From: Methylobacterium sp. 77
GTDB lineage: Bacteria > Pseudomonadota > Alphaproteobacteria > Rhizobiales > Beijerinckiaceae
NCBI RefSeq assembly: GCF_000372825.1
Contig: NZ_KB910516.1
Coordinates: forward strand, 1,582,011-1,646,010
Reading direction: 5' to 3'
DNA length: 64,000 nucleotides
In this document: piece after piece, positions 50,527-59,287 of the stretch
Layout: each line of letters opens with the position of its first letter
Position numbering within the stretch: the stretch's first letter is position 1
Notes under the pieces: model-generated
The model's database searches: none
What the model saw: only the letters and a program-made list of their open reading frames with translations
Told to the model about the DNA's origin: nothing
Program-made: the position numbers and the translations under genes

Positions 50527-52689
50527 TCAATTCGCTCGCGAGACCTCGACGAGGTTGTCCGAGAACGAGGGGGCGTGGCCCATATCGGTGAAGGCGCCCG
50601 ACGAGATGCTGTTGACCGTGCCGTCGTTGAGCTGGCGCCAGTAGCCGAGCGTCGCCACCACGATGCCGGGCTTCACGTCGTCGGTGATGCGGGCCACGCC
50701 CTTGAAGGCGCCGCGGTCGTTGGCGACCTGCACCCGGTCACCATCCCTGACGTCGCGGGCGTCCGCGTCGGCTTGACTGATCATCACGAACTGCTCGCCC
50801 TGGCCCTTCTGCTTGTCCTCCATGTTCGCGTAGCAGGAGTTCAGGAAGTAGTGGCTCTTGGGCGAGACGATGTTGAGCGGGAAGCGCTTGGCCAGCTCCG
50901 GGTCGTTGGTGTGGGATTCGCGCGGGCCGAGATAGTCGGGCAACGGATCGAGCGCCTCGCCGGGCTGGAAGGCCTCGTACATCTGCCGGAACGGCGGTGC
51001 GACGAAGTTCGTGGCGCCCTCGACCATGAACATGCACTTGCCGGTCGGCGTCGGGAAGTTGCCCTCCTTGTGCGGAGCCCGGTCGTCCGGCGTGCCGACC
51101 TTGAGCCGCGCGAAACCGTGCTCGCGCATATACTGGAGGTCGATGCCCTCGCAGGCCGGCGCGTTCCAGTCGACGTAGTGCTCCAGGCACTCCGTATCGG
51201 TCCACTTGAAGTTCTCGTCCTCATAGCCGAGCCGGGCGGCGAGCTGGCGGAAGATCTCGTTGTTCGGGATCGCCTCGCCGGGCGCGTCCGCGCATTTGGT
51301 GTTGTAGGTTAGGTAGAGGTGACCCCAGGACAGGATCATGTCCTCCATCTCCGCGCCCATCGTCGCCGGGAGCACGATGTCGGCGTAGGAGGCGGTGTCC
51401 GAGATGAAGTGCTCGGCGGAGACCATGAACAGGTCCTCGCGCATCAGCCCCTCGACGATCTTGTCGGTCTCGGGTGCCTGCGTGACCGGGTTCGAGTTCC
51501 AGCACATCATCGACATGATCGGCGGATCGAGCTTCAGCTCGCCGGTGAGCGCGCGTCCGATCTGCAGGTTGCTGATGACGCGGGTGCCCTCGGGGATCAG
51601 GTCGGGCCGGCACATCACGTCGAACTTGTAGGGGTGCTCCCAGACGCCGAACTGCGTGACGCCGCCGCCGACATGGCGCCAGGCGCCGGTCAGGGCCGGG
51701 ATGCAGGTCACGGCCCGGATGGTCTGGCCGCCGCCGTAATGTCGCTCCAGCGCCACGCCCATGCGGATGCCCACCGGCTGCTCGGTCGCCATCTCGCGGG
51801 CGAGTTTGCGGATGTACTCGGCCGGGACGCCGGTGATCTCGGCGGCCCATTCCGGCGTGCGGGTGCTGGCCCTCTCCTTCAACTCCTCGAAGCCGACCGT
51901 GTGGTTGTCGACGTAATCCTGGTCGACGAGGCCTTGTTCGATGATGGAGTTGATCAGCGCCATGGCGAGGGCGCCGTCTGTGCCGGGCTTGGGCGCGATG
52001 TGCCAGTCGGCCGCCTTGGCGGTGCGTGAGGCATAGGTGTCGATCACCACGACCTTGGCGCCCTTTTTCTGGGCGTCCTTGACGATGGCCCAGTGGTGCA
52101 GGTTCGTCGAGACCGAGTTGCAGGCCCAGATCACGATGTATTTGGAGTGGATGTAGCTGTCCGGATCGAGCCCTGCGGTCGGGCCGACGGTGAGGAGCCA
52201 CGCGGTGCACGAGCCCTCGCCGCAGAAGGTCCGCTCGGTCACCGTGGCGCCCATGCGGTTGAAGAAGGCGTCGCCGCCGTTCAGCCCGTGCACGAGACCC
52301 TGGTTGCCGAGGTAGCTGTAGGGCGCGATGGCCTGCGGCCCGTACTGGTCGATGATCGCCTTCCAGCGCGTGACGATGGTGTCGAGGGCCTCGTCCCAGG
52401 TGATGCGCTCGAACTGCCTCTCACCCTTCGGCCCGACCCGCTTCATCGGATACAGCAGCCGGTCCGGGTGGTAGTGGCGCTTCTCGTAATCCTTCAGCTT
52501 CACGCAGAGGCCGCCGCGGGTCATCGGGTGGTCCGGGTTGCCGCGTACGCTCAGCAACTCCCCGTCCTTGACCTCGAACAGCATCGAGCAGGTGTCGGGG
52601 CAATCGTGCGGACAACCGCCGAAGAAGGTCTCGGTCAGGCTCTCGGCCTCGGCGACCAGCAGGGAGTCGGGCTTGACGATCTCGTTCAT
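50527..52689 (-). CDS. Molybdopterin oxidoreductase, FDH4-like candidate
   Basis: A 720-residue Mo/W-bis-MGD enzyme. The N-terminal 4Fe-4S motif is GGCPHDCPDTCSMLFEV. The molybdopterin domains contain YSYLGNQGLVHGLNGGDAF, the probable metal-ligand region ERTFCGEGSCTAWLL, and IWACNSVSTNLHHW. The molydopterin dinucleotide-binding domain is at the C terminus (FVMISQADADARDVRDGDRV). There is no Tat signal, so it acts in the cytoplasm. It resembles the FDH4A-type formate dehydrogenase of Methylobacterium, but other CISM substrates cannot be excluded. No partner subunit is next to it. Confidence 0.75.
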   Translation of the reverse strand: MNEIVKPDSLLVAEAESLTETFFGGCPHDCPDTCSMLFEVKDGELLSVRGNPDHPMTRGGLCVKLKDYEKRHYHPDRLLYPMKRVGPKGERQFERITWDEALDTIVTRWKAIIDQYGPQAIAPYSYLGNQGLVHGLNGGDAFFNRMGATVTERTFCGEGSCTAWLLTVGPTAGLDPDSYIHSKYIVIWACNSVSTNLHHWAIVKDAQKKGAKVVVIDTYASRTAKAADWHIAPKPGTDGALAMALINSIIEQGLVDQDYVDNHTVGFEELKERASTRTPEWAAEITGVPAEYIRKLAREMATEQPVGIRMGVALERHYGGGQTIRAVTCIPALTGAWRHVGGGVTQFGVWEHPYKFDVMCRPDLIPEGTRVISNLQIGRALTGELKLDPPIMSMMCWNSNPVTQAPETDKIVEGLMREDLFMVSAEHFISDTASYADIVLPATMGAEMEDMILSWGHLYLTYNTKCADAPGEAIPNNEIFRQLAARLGYEDENFKWTDTECLEHYVDWNAPACEGIDLQYMREHGFARLKVGTPDDRAPHKEGNFPTPTGKCMFMVEGATNFVAPPFRQMYEAFQPGEALDPLPDYLGPRESHTNDPELAKRFPLNIVSPKSHYFLNSCYANMEDKQKGQGEQFVMISQADADARDVRDGDRVQVANDRGAFKGVARITDDVKPGIVVATLGYWRQLNDGTVNSISSGAFTDMGHAPSFSDNLVEVSRAN

Positions 52690-53320
52690 GTTTCCTCCGC
52701 CGCCGGGCGTCCCGCGTTATTGTTCTCGCGAGCCGGCCAAATACGGCGTCAGGATGCACTTAAGTGCGAACGATTCCAAGTTCGGCCCCGCTCGAGGGCC
52801 AGATTGGCGCGGGTTCGTGGCGTCGCGGGACGTGCCGCCGCCAGTGCGGCGCAACGGCCGGCATCCGGGCGCATCGACGTCGTCGCCTTCGGCTAATCCT
52901 CGGTCACCGAGACGGCGATCCGCGCGCTGCATCGGAAGTTGGACGAACCCGCTCCACCCAATGCCGGGACCGGACAGCCGGTGGCCGAAATCCGGCACTT
53001 GGTAGACATTCCTGAATGTCCGAGAGGGGTCGAGTGCGGGCGGTACTGAACGGGAGGGACCTGCGTCCGGCTACGCCGTCTTGCGCGGAGCACTGAGGAG
53101 GCCAGGCACCACCCGGCCGCCCTCGCCGAACGCCTTGCCAGCCTCCTCGCAGACGTTTGACAGCGCTTCGAAATCGCTCTTGGCAGCATTGGCCCCTCGA
53201 CCATCGCTGCGCACGTCATCTTCAACATCCAGCGATTCGTGCTTCGCTCAGCGACGATAGCTGAGCGGCATTTTCTGGTCGCGATGGCCTGAGCGGCTTG
53301 GAAAGTTCTCCCTTCACCAC
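52690..53320. other. 630-bp region without a clear gene
   Basis: Between the molybdoprotein and transporter genes. The left third probably holds the promoter of the molybdoprotein gene. The right half contains a small degraded-looking frame on the minus strand (listed separately). Other frames are GC-driven and not convincing. Confidence 0.5.
53071..53247 (-). pseudogene. Possible remnant of a small gene, in-frame stop near its start
   Basis: An open stretch of 58 codons (SDFEALSNVCEEAGKAFGEG; C-terminal VVPGLLSAPRKTA) follows an in-frame TGA. Upstream of that TGA in the same frame is ATG and six codons (MPLSYRR). The reading looks protein-like but no family was recognised. It may be a degraded gene or may start at an internal GTG. 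Confidence 0.3.
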
Positions 53321-54649
53321 TTAATGCAGCGCGGTGGGCCGTGGCGTGGCCTCGTCGGAGATACCCACCTTGGCCCAGACGTAGAACGCGAGCAGCGCGA
53401 CCGGAACGCCGATCAGCGACGTGCCGATGAAGAACCAGGTGAAGCCTGTCCGCTCGATAACGAACCCGGAAAAGCCTGCCAGGATGCTGCCCGGGAAAGC
53501 GCAGAGCGACGTCAGAAGGCCGAACTGGCTGGCCGCGTGATCGGCCGATGCGAGCGTCGACATGTAGGTGATCAATACCACCGACGCGAAGGCATAGGCG
53601 AAACCATCGATGCCGACCGTGACCGCGAAGGTCCAGAAGGCCGTTCCGCCGTCGCCTCCGTGCGCAGCGAGGTAGGCGAGGCTCAGATGCGCGGCCGAAC
53701 CCGCCACCGTGCCGATGAGGAGGCTCGGTAGCATCCCGATCCGCGGGATGAGAGCGCCGGCCAGGAACGTCCCGCCAAGCCCGATCCAGAAGCCGAAGAG
53801 TTTGGTGACTGTCGCGATGTCGGTGTTGGAGAAGCCTTGGTGCTTGAACAGCGGCACCGCCATCGCGCTCGCGACGTAGCCAGGCATGCGGAAGCCGGCG
53901 ACCAGCAACAAGATGACGGGTGCTGTTGGGCCGAGACGTGTGAGCAACTCGCGGATGGGCGCCCAGATCGTTTCGACGAAGCCCGACCGGGCGAGATGAG
54001 GAACCTTATCCGATGGTGGTTCGGGCGCGAGTACGGCTGCGATCATGCCTACGAGCATCAGAGCGCCCATGCAGAGATAGGCGCCACGCCATCCGATCCT
54101 GTCAGCCAGGAAAAGGGCACCTGCTCCTGCGGCGAGGTTCCCGAGGCGCCAGCCGATCTCCGTCCAGGATGAAAGCACGGCCTGCTTTTCCGGGGGCCGG
54201 ACGCTGGTGATGCGCCAGCCGTCGATGACGAGGTCGAGTGTTGCTCCCGCAAACCCCAAGGCCAGCGAAAAAACGATCGTCCATACGAGCATATTCGCTG
54301 GATCGCCGCACGCTATGCCGGCGACCGCCGCCATCACCCCGAGCTGCGCAGCAACGATCCAGCCTCTCCTTCGGCCGAGGATGCGCCCGAGCAAAGGCGG
54401 ATCGTACCGATCGAGGAACGGCGCCCATAAAAATTTGAATTTGTAGGCGAGGGTCAGCTCGCTCAGGAGTCCGATGGTCGCGATCGAGATCCCGATGTCG
54501 GACAGCCAAGCCGACTGTGTCGCGTACACGAGAAGGAAAGGGATGCCCGACGTGAACCCAAGGCCGAGGGCTGGCGCGATCCGTCGATCGGTGAACAGTG
54601 CCGACCAGAAGGCTGTCCGTTCCGGCTTCGCTACTGCCACTTGGCTCAT
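53321..54649 (-). CDS. MFS transporter of the AmpG-like family
   Basis: A 442-residue major facilitator with about 12-14 membrane spans. LGLGFTSGIPFLLVYATQSAWL, GLLSELTLAYKFKFLWAPFLDRY, RRRGWIVAAQLG and ALGFAGATLDLVIDGWRI follow the AmpG muropeptide permease pattern. AmpG imports anhydro-muropeptides for wall recycling; related proteins carry other solutes, so substrate is inferred. It is a single gene, with a perfect palindrome 110 bp upstream. Confidence 0.85.
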   Translation of the reverse strand: MSQVAVAKPERTAFWSALFTDRRIAPALGLGFTSGIPFLLVYATQSAWLSDIGISIATIGLLSELTLAYKFKFLWAPFLDRYDPPLLGRILGRRRGWIVAAQLGVMAAVAGIACGDPANMLVWTIVFSLALGFAGATLDLVIDGWRITSVRPPEKQAVLSSWTEIGWRLGNLAAGAGALFLADRIGWRGAYLCMGALMLVGMIAAVLAPEPPSDKVPHLARSGFVETIWAPIRELLTRLGPTAPVILLLVAGFRMPGYVASAMAVPLFKHQGFSNTDIATVTKLFGFWIGLGGTFLAGALIPRIGMLPSLLIGTVAGSAAHLSLAYLAAHGGDGGTAFWTFAVTVGIDGFAYAFASVVLITYMSTLASADHAASQFGLLTSLCAFPGSILAGFSGFVIERTGFTWFFIGTSLIGVPVALLAFYVWAKVGISDEATPRPTALH

Positions 54650-54758
54650 TGTCGCTTCTCTCCAACCTCGCCCGTCGGAGAGGCTACAAATCGCCCATCG
54701 CTGAAGTGGCAGACCGTCTGCTCATGCTGACGTCGACAACCCTTGCATCAGCGACCGG

Positions 54759-54772
54759 CCGGTTCGAACCGG
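54759..54772. repeat. 14-bp perfect palindrome upstream of the AmpG-like gene
   Basis: CCGGTTCGAACCGG is self-complementary. It lies between two minus-strand genes, about 110 bp before the transporter start, and could be an operator. No regulator gene is next to it. Confidence 0.4.
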
Positions 54773-54897
54773 TTCACGGCCTGGAGTTGAAGGCCAGGCG
54801 ATGGGGTATAGGAAGCTAGGCTCGCGCCGGATAGCGCATGACCGCAAAAGGCCACGTCTGGCGGCCTTCGCGCAAGCTTGGTCGCGCAAATCGCCCG

Positions 54898-55308
54898 TCA
54901 GTCGATCACTTCGACGATCCGGCGCGTTCCTGGTTCGACCAACACGGGTATGTCGTTGACGATGGTGTAGTTGAAACCCTTCAGGGCAAACTCCGGTGGT
55001 ACGTCATAATAGACGACGCCGTCTTCCGGCAGCACCGCTCCGACTCGCACCGTGCCGCGGTAGGCGAACGAAGGCCGCCGTTCGCCTCGCGTGTAGATGC
55101 GAAAGCGCTCACGACGGTCGATACCTAAAATCTCGTTGGCAGTCCCAACTGCACCACCGATGGCGCTCCCGACAGCGGCACCCAACGGGCCGGCGATGTT
55201 CCCTCCGCGCTCCGCTCCGTCCTGGGCCCCACGTGTGAGCCCTTGGGCGTGAACGGTCGTGCTCACGCTCAGCATCGTCAGCGCGGCCACCATAACTCTC
55301 GTCATCAT
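54898..55308 (-). CDS. DUF1236-type secreted protein
   Basis: A 136-residue protein with a signal peptide (MMTRVMVAALTMLSVSTTVHAQG). The mature part has a Gly/Ala-rich segment (AAVGSAIGGAVGTANEILG) and then a DUF1236-like domain: VRVGAVLPEDGVVYYDVPPE and YTIVNDIPVLVEPGTRRIVEVID. Proteins of this type are common in Hyphomicrobiales and are probably periplasmic; function is unknown. An earlier in-frame start at 55356 would precede the signal and is rejected. Confidence 0.8.
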   Translation of the reverse strand: MMTRVMVAALTMLSVSTTVHAQGLTRGAQDGAERGGNIAGPLGAAVGSAIGGAVGTANEILGIDRRERFRIYTRGERRPSFAYRGTVRVGAVLPEDGVVYYDVPPEFALKGFNYTIVNDIPVLVEPGTRRIVEVID

Positions 55309-55507
55309 CGGTTTTCGCGTCCGCTTTTGAAGGAGGCCAGAATGCCGAACGGCCATTGGCTCTCACCGTTCTCTTTCGAACCCTATCCTTAAGGAAGGCC
55401 ACTCCGCGAGTGACTCTGCGCCTCGGTGCTGATGCCGACGCCTCGGCCAGTCAAGACGGCTTCTCGGCCGGTCCGGTCCCTGCACCAGACCGGCCGCGGC
55501 GCGATCC

Positions 55508-55690
55508 TCATTCCGCAGGGTCGCGCCGCGCGCCCGTCGCCACGACCTTCACCATGGCGTCGGGCAGCGGGCGCTGTAACTCGAGGGCGACCTGTGTCGG
55601 CGCTTCAAGCCACGTCCGCCACTCCTTCGGCGTCGTCAGCAAGACCGGCATCGCCTTCGGGTGGACAGGGCCGACGATGCCATCAGGCAA
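55508..55690 (-). pseudogene. C-terminal remnant of a SOS response-associated peptidase (SRAP/YedK) gene
   Basis: The 60-codon frame ends with HPKAMPVLLTTPKEWRTWLE and LELQRPLPDAMVKVV, the C-terminal signature of SRAP/HMCES proteins that crosslink to abasic sites. The catalytic N-terminal Cys2 half, about 160 residues, is missing; upstream sequence does not continue the family. It is a truncated, presumably inactive relic. Confidence 0.75.
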
Positions 55691-55810
55691 TCAGGAAGCA
55701 ACACGACCTGATCGCGGCCTGCTGCTTGGACAAAGCGTGCCATCTTCTACCTCCCGCCTTGGGAGAAAGACGACCATCATGAGCTCGAATCTCGAACAAG
55801 AAGATCGGCC

Positions 55811-56209
55811 ATGCACATCGTTCGCATCTACGACACGACTGACAGCGTGCTGGATTTCGACCTACGTCATATCCTGGCAATGCTCGGAGCGCAGGCCATC
55901 GAATGCTCGTGGATTGTGAGCGGTGTCGCAGCATACGATGAGGCATTCGACGCGACGGGCGAACAGGCTGGACGTCTCGACGAGCTTGCGGCCTCCGGCA
56001 GACGGATCACGGGAGATCGGCTGCGAGACCTCGCCAATGGAACCCGGCAGGTCATCAGGGGCGAGTTTCGGGCTTACGCAGATGCGAGCGCTCCGGTGCC
56101 TGTGTTGATCGTGCGCGCTATCGACAGCAGCTTCTACGAGGTCGCCACCAACGAACCGCATGTCTTGCAAAACCTCAAGGCAATTTTCCGCGATGTCAGG
56201 CAGGCCTGA
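55811..56209 (+). CDS. Hypothetical protein
   Basis: A 132-residue protein of unknown function, MHIVRIYDTTDSVLDFDLRH at the start. It has a regular alternation suggestive of an alpha/beta fold (CSWIVSGVAAYDEAFDATGE; VLIVRAIDSSFYEVATNEP). There is no signal or membrane span. It follows an SRAP remnant and precedes an intergenic repeat region in an accessory stretch. Confidence 0.55.
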   Translation: MHIVRIYDTTDSVLDFDLRHILAMLGAQAIECSWIVSGVAAYDEAFDATGEQAGRLDELAASGRRITGDRLRDLANGTRQVIRGEFRAYADASAPVPVLIVRAIDSSFYEVATNEPHVLQNLKAIFRDVRQA

Positions 56210-56592
56210 TCACCAGACGCTCTTTTCACACAGCCTCGGTGGGAAGCAGAACCTGACCCTACGCCCTGAAGCGGACGTTCCGCTCCCGACACAACCCAAC
56301 TGCCCAGATTGCCATGGCCGCCTCCCAAAAGCGGCCATTCGTTGGCCGTTCGGCAAATTCGGTTCGGGGTGGGTAGCGGACCCTGACCCCAAACCCTGAA
56401 GCGGACGTTCCGCCTCTGACCCAAGCTAGTCAGTCGCGACCATTAAAAGCTGCCCGTGATCTGACATCTGTCGATCCGCCGTGAGCCTGGGTTCAACTCG
56501 CGCCTGCGCTTTCAAAATCAAGGGCTATGCCATTCCACATCACTTCAAACACGAGAAGATACTATCATCGATGCGAGCCGTTCTATCGCAAA
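56210..56592. other. Intergenic region with repeats, no gene seen
   Basis: Between a plus-strand hypothetical gene and a converging BLUF gene. The left half carries two copies of a 20-bp element (listed separately). The right half is AT-richer and featureless; open frames here are short and lack coding character. Confidence 0.5.
56254..56413. repeat. Two copies of a 20-bp CCCTGAAGCGGACGTTCCGC element
   Basis: Exact copies lie at 56264-56283 and 56394-56413, 130 bp apart, each preceded by CTGACCC. Related sequences with AAGCGGAC occur at 59130-59165. The core GCGGACGTTCCGC is nearly self-complementary. It looks like a dispersed intergenic repeat family. Confidence 0.7.
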
Positions 56593-57015
56593 TTATATGA
56601 TCGTAAGCTGAGGCTGTTCAGCAGGCTCTGTCGCGATCCGCCGAAAAATTCCAAGCACGTGTTCTGGTGATGCCTGAGTTGCTGCCCCGTTGGCCACTTC
56701 ATCCTGGGACCACATCCAAGAACGTGCGGGATCGCTACGCATGGCCCAGGCCGGGAAAAGACGCTCTGTCGCAACTTCATAGGACAGGCGATTGATCTCA
56801 AGATGTCGATCATCTCTGACGATCCGCGCATACGTGGCATCAATGGCGTCAGCGTTGCCTTCCAGAAGTTGCAGGTAGATGTCTCCACGACAAATGAGGG
56901 CGCCGGTCAGGCCGTCTCGCGTATTGCAGCGCCGCGATTGGGTGAGGATGCTATCCAGGGCGGAGTGATCAAATCCGAACGGACGAGACGCATAGATGAG
57001 CTGTACGAGGTTCAT
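56593..57015 (-). CDS. BLUF-domain blue-light sensor (first)
   Basis: A 140-residue protein consisting of a single BLUF domain, which binds FAD and senses blue light. Key positions fit the family: Tyr in LVQLIYASRPFG, Asn in RRCNTRDGLTGALI, Gln in IYLQLLEGNADAID and Trp in LFPAWAM. A short C-terminal helical tail follows, with no fused output domain. It starts 46 bp after the B12-binding gene, as its second operon member. Short BLUF proteins usually act by binding a partner; the neighbour is the obvious candidate. Confidence 0.88.
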   Translation of the reverse strand: MNLVQLIYASRPFGFDHSALDSILTQSRRCNTRDGLTGALICRGDIYLQLLEGNADAIDATYARIVRDDRHLEINRLSYEVATERLFPAWAMRSDPARSWMWSQDEVANGAATQASPEHVLGIFRRIATEPAEQPQLTII

Positions 57016-57061
57016 TGTATCAGCCTCACATCGATTCGGGTCTGAAGCTTTGGGGTCACGC

Positions 57062-57970
57062 TTAGGCTTTATCTTTAATGTCAGGGCTAAGTCCGGTGGC
57101 GAAACTGATGTCGAGCAGTCTCTGAGCCAGCAGGACAGCTGTCGGTGCATCGACAGCAGATGCGTCCGCTCCGACATGCTCGACGAGTTCGGGCTTGTCG
57201 AGGAAGACGGGGCCGCCCACCATAATGCCTACAGAACGGTTCCGTGATACGTCGCGGATCGCTTGGATCGAGGCCCTCAGACCATCCAGGCGAGTCTCGC
57301 AGCTGAGCGTTAGTCCGACGACATCGAACCACGTGGAACTCACGAGGTCTGAGATCTGGCTTGGGCTGGAAGCCAAGCCGCTCGCGACCTGCCATCCTGC
57401 GGCTTGTAGGAATTGCTCAACGACGGCGACGCCAAACGTATGCAGCTCGCCCGGCGCTCCCATTAGAAGTGCAGCGCGGTGCTCCTCTTGGGATGAAACC
57501 TTTGGTTCGGATCTGTATTGCGAGAGGAGCAGCCGAAGGCGAGCGACGCCCACAGTCACCTCGATGAAGTCGCAGAGATCTTCCTCCCATAAGCGTCCAA
57601 GTAAGGAAGCGGCAGGCGCTAGAAGTTCGAGGAACATATTCTCTGCAGAGTAACCCTTGGCTAAATGATCTCTGACGGCGTCCGACGCTGCGGAAAGGTC
57701 CGAACCGAGGAGGAGCTGCGTGAAGGCTTCGACTTGCTGCGCATCTGGTTTGGCAAGCGGAGCGCTTGCCGAAGGGGCGAGTTGCGGGTGAAGCAGCTTC
57801 AAACGAGGGATGATGTCTGTTTCGACAATGCGGCTGAGAGCGAGGGCGCGCTGGCGGCTGTCCTCGGCCGTGCGTTTGCGCGCGTATTCAAGCCGAACCT
57901 CCGACACCCATCCGGCATGACGTGCCGACGGGTCGGTCCACACAAAGGTGGACGAAGCGAGGTTTGACAT
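57062..57970 (-). CDS. Cobalamin-binding (B12/SCHIC-like) regulator of the AerR/PpaA type
   Basis: A 302-residue protein. The N-terminal 100 residues are variable and helical. The middle is a helical domain (LAKGYSAENMFLELLAPAAS, LLGRLWEEDLCDFIEVTVG). The C terminal 130 residues are a B12-binding fold with the loop GAPGELHTFGVAVVEQF, close to the DxHxxG motif with Glu for Asp, and later VGIMVGGPVFLDKPEL. In AerR/PpaA/AppA proteins this domain binds cobalamin or heme and controls PpsR. The ATG follows AGGGGAG. It sits between two BLUF genes. Confidence 0.82.
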   Translation of the reverse strand: MSNLASSTFVWTDPSARHAGWVSEVRLEYARKRTAEDSRQRALALSRIVETDIIPRLKLLHPQLAPSASAPLAKPDAQQVEAFTQLLLGSDLSAASDAVRDHLAKGYSAENMFLELLAPAASLLGRLWEEDLCDFIEVTVGVARLRLLLSQYRSEPKVSSQEEHRAALLMGAPGELHTFGVAVVEQFLQAAGWQVASGLASSPSQISDLVSSTWFDVVGLTLSCETRLDGLRASIQAIRDVSRNRSVGIMVGGPVFLDKPELVEHVGADASAVDAPTAVLLAQRLLDISFATGLSPDIKDKA

Positions 57971-58160
57971 GGTCCGCTCCCCTGAACTCTCTTTCTTTTG
58001 CAGGGGGCGCTTGTCGGTCGCTGCCGTACACCTCTTCGACACATCAAAGCGCCGCTCCTGAAGAATGTAAAGGAGCTTGCAAAAAAATTCCGGCTCAGGA
58101 TTGTGTCTGATCCGAAAGCGGAGCTGGAGAGGACATCATATGTTTTCGCCACGTTCGCGA

Positions 58161-58175
58161 CGATGATAATCATCG
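58161..58175. repeat. 15-bp palindrome upstream of the B12-binding gene
   Basis: CGATGAT-A-ATCATCG is a perfect 7+1+7 inverted repeat. It lies about 190 bp before the start of the B12-binding gene and 50 bp after the second BLUF gene stop. It may be an operator. Confidence 0.4.
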
Positions 58176-58224
58176 ACGCGACGCAGGTGAATAGCTTTCC
58201 TGGGCCTACTGGTCGCTGCTCGGA

Positions 58225-58701
58225 CTATTTTCGACCAAGTGAATTGATGGGTCCCGAGTCGAGTTGCTGAAGAATTCGCGTCAGTGCCGCGATATTGTCT
58301 TTGTCTTCAGTGCTTTCGAGGGCGTCCTGTAGTACGACGCGTATATCGTCGGCTTCGACCTTCTCCATGTCCCAATCCGGATAGAGACGCTCTCGCTCTT
58401 CCTCGCTTTGGCTCAGCGTTACAATATCGTAATGGCGTGAATCACCGTGCAAGCTCGCGATGAGATTTTGCATCTGCGTGGCCGGTCCTTCAATCCACTG
58501 GAAAAAGATACCGCTGCCGAAAACCAACACGCCGGTTATGCCGCGCGCTAGGTTGTGGCGCTGGGCCGACTCGACGATACGCCCGACCTCCGCGTCATCG
58601 ACGCCCTCGGCGGCACGGCTGCAATAGACGAAGTGATAAAGAGCGGGCAGCGCCTCGTCGTCCCACTCAGCGCCGCGGAGAAAGCCGTATTCGTCCAACA
58701 T
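58225..58701 (-). CDS. BLUF-domain blue-light sensor (second)
   Basis: A 158-residue BLUF protein distinct from the first. It has a short N-terminal extension (MLDEYGFLRGAEWDDE) and then the domain: Tyr in YHFVYCSRAAEG, Asn in HNLARGITGVLVF, Gln in FFQWIEGPATQMQNL and Trp in YPDWDM. A C-terminal helical tail of about 40 residues is present. It is transcribed toward the B12-binding gene, 254 bp away, so it may have a separate promoter. The ATG follows GGAG. Confidence 0.85.
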   Translation of the reverse strand: MLDEYGFLRGAEWDDEALPALYHFVYCSRAAEGVDDAEVGRIVESAQRHNLARGITGVLVFGSGIFFQWIEGPATQMQNLIASLHGDSRHYDIVTLSQSEEERERLYPDWDMEKVEADDIRVVLQDALESTEDKDNIAALTRILQQLDSGPINSLGRK

Positions 58702-59287
58702 CGGTGGACCAGCTCCAGTGATGCAGGGCGGGCCGTTCCGCCGAGTGCGTGGGCGGCACGATAACGCATCCAACCCGATTTGAAACTGGACTTGGTCGCC
58801 CAAGCCGGCGCGCGGACATTGCGGCTTCTGTAATGCGACGGGCCCACATCGCGATCGCCCTTGGCCAATGTCATTCGGTAGCGAAAAGGGTCACCATTTC
58901 GCGCGCGAGCGCGGCGGCGATCATGACGATTTCGTGCGACTCGCCCTATGTCGCGTAGTCCATCGAGGGCCGTCTCAAAAGTGATGAGCGAGCGCGTCGG
59001 CGATGTGACGGCGGTTGCGAATTGATGCGGTTTCGCTAGCAGGAAACGTTGAGCCGGAGAGGGCTTTAAGCCGGGCATCCATGGTTTGAAACTGGCGCCT
59101 CAACATCCACCGCCTCAGCGGATGTCCGTTTCCAAGGTTCCGCCTCGCGAAAGCGGACCGTCGCAAACCCACCCAACCCGGTCGCAGGCGACAGTCAGCC
59201 GAGTTTCCCGGAGACCGACATTCCGAGGGTCCGCAATGGATCGAATGCGGACCCGGGGTGCGCGTACAATCCATCAGACGTTGACCC
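58702..59287. other. 586-bp region with repeat sequences and no intact gene
   Basis: The minus strand around 58875-58965 reads like a short degraded gene (GESHEIVMIAAALAREMVTL with an upstream in-frame stop). 59110-59260 carries AAGCGGAC-type repeat sequence like that at 56.3 kb. No clear promoter or gene was found. Confidence 0.45.

Noticed and set aside
54751..54780. GGTTCGAACC as the T-arm of a tRNA
   Set aside because: No acceptor stem, anticodon arm or CCA end could be built around it; it is part of a simple palindrome.
58012..58030. TGT-N13-ACA sequence 42 bp upstream of the B12-binding gene, resembling a PpsR site
   Set aside because: PpsR/CrtJ sites need TGT-N12-ACA; this one is one base longer, and a single near match by chance is common.
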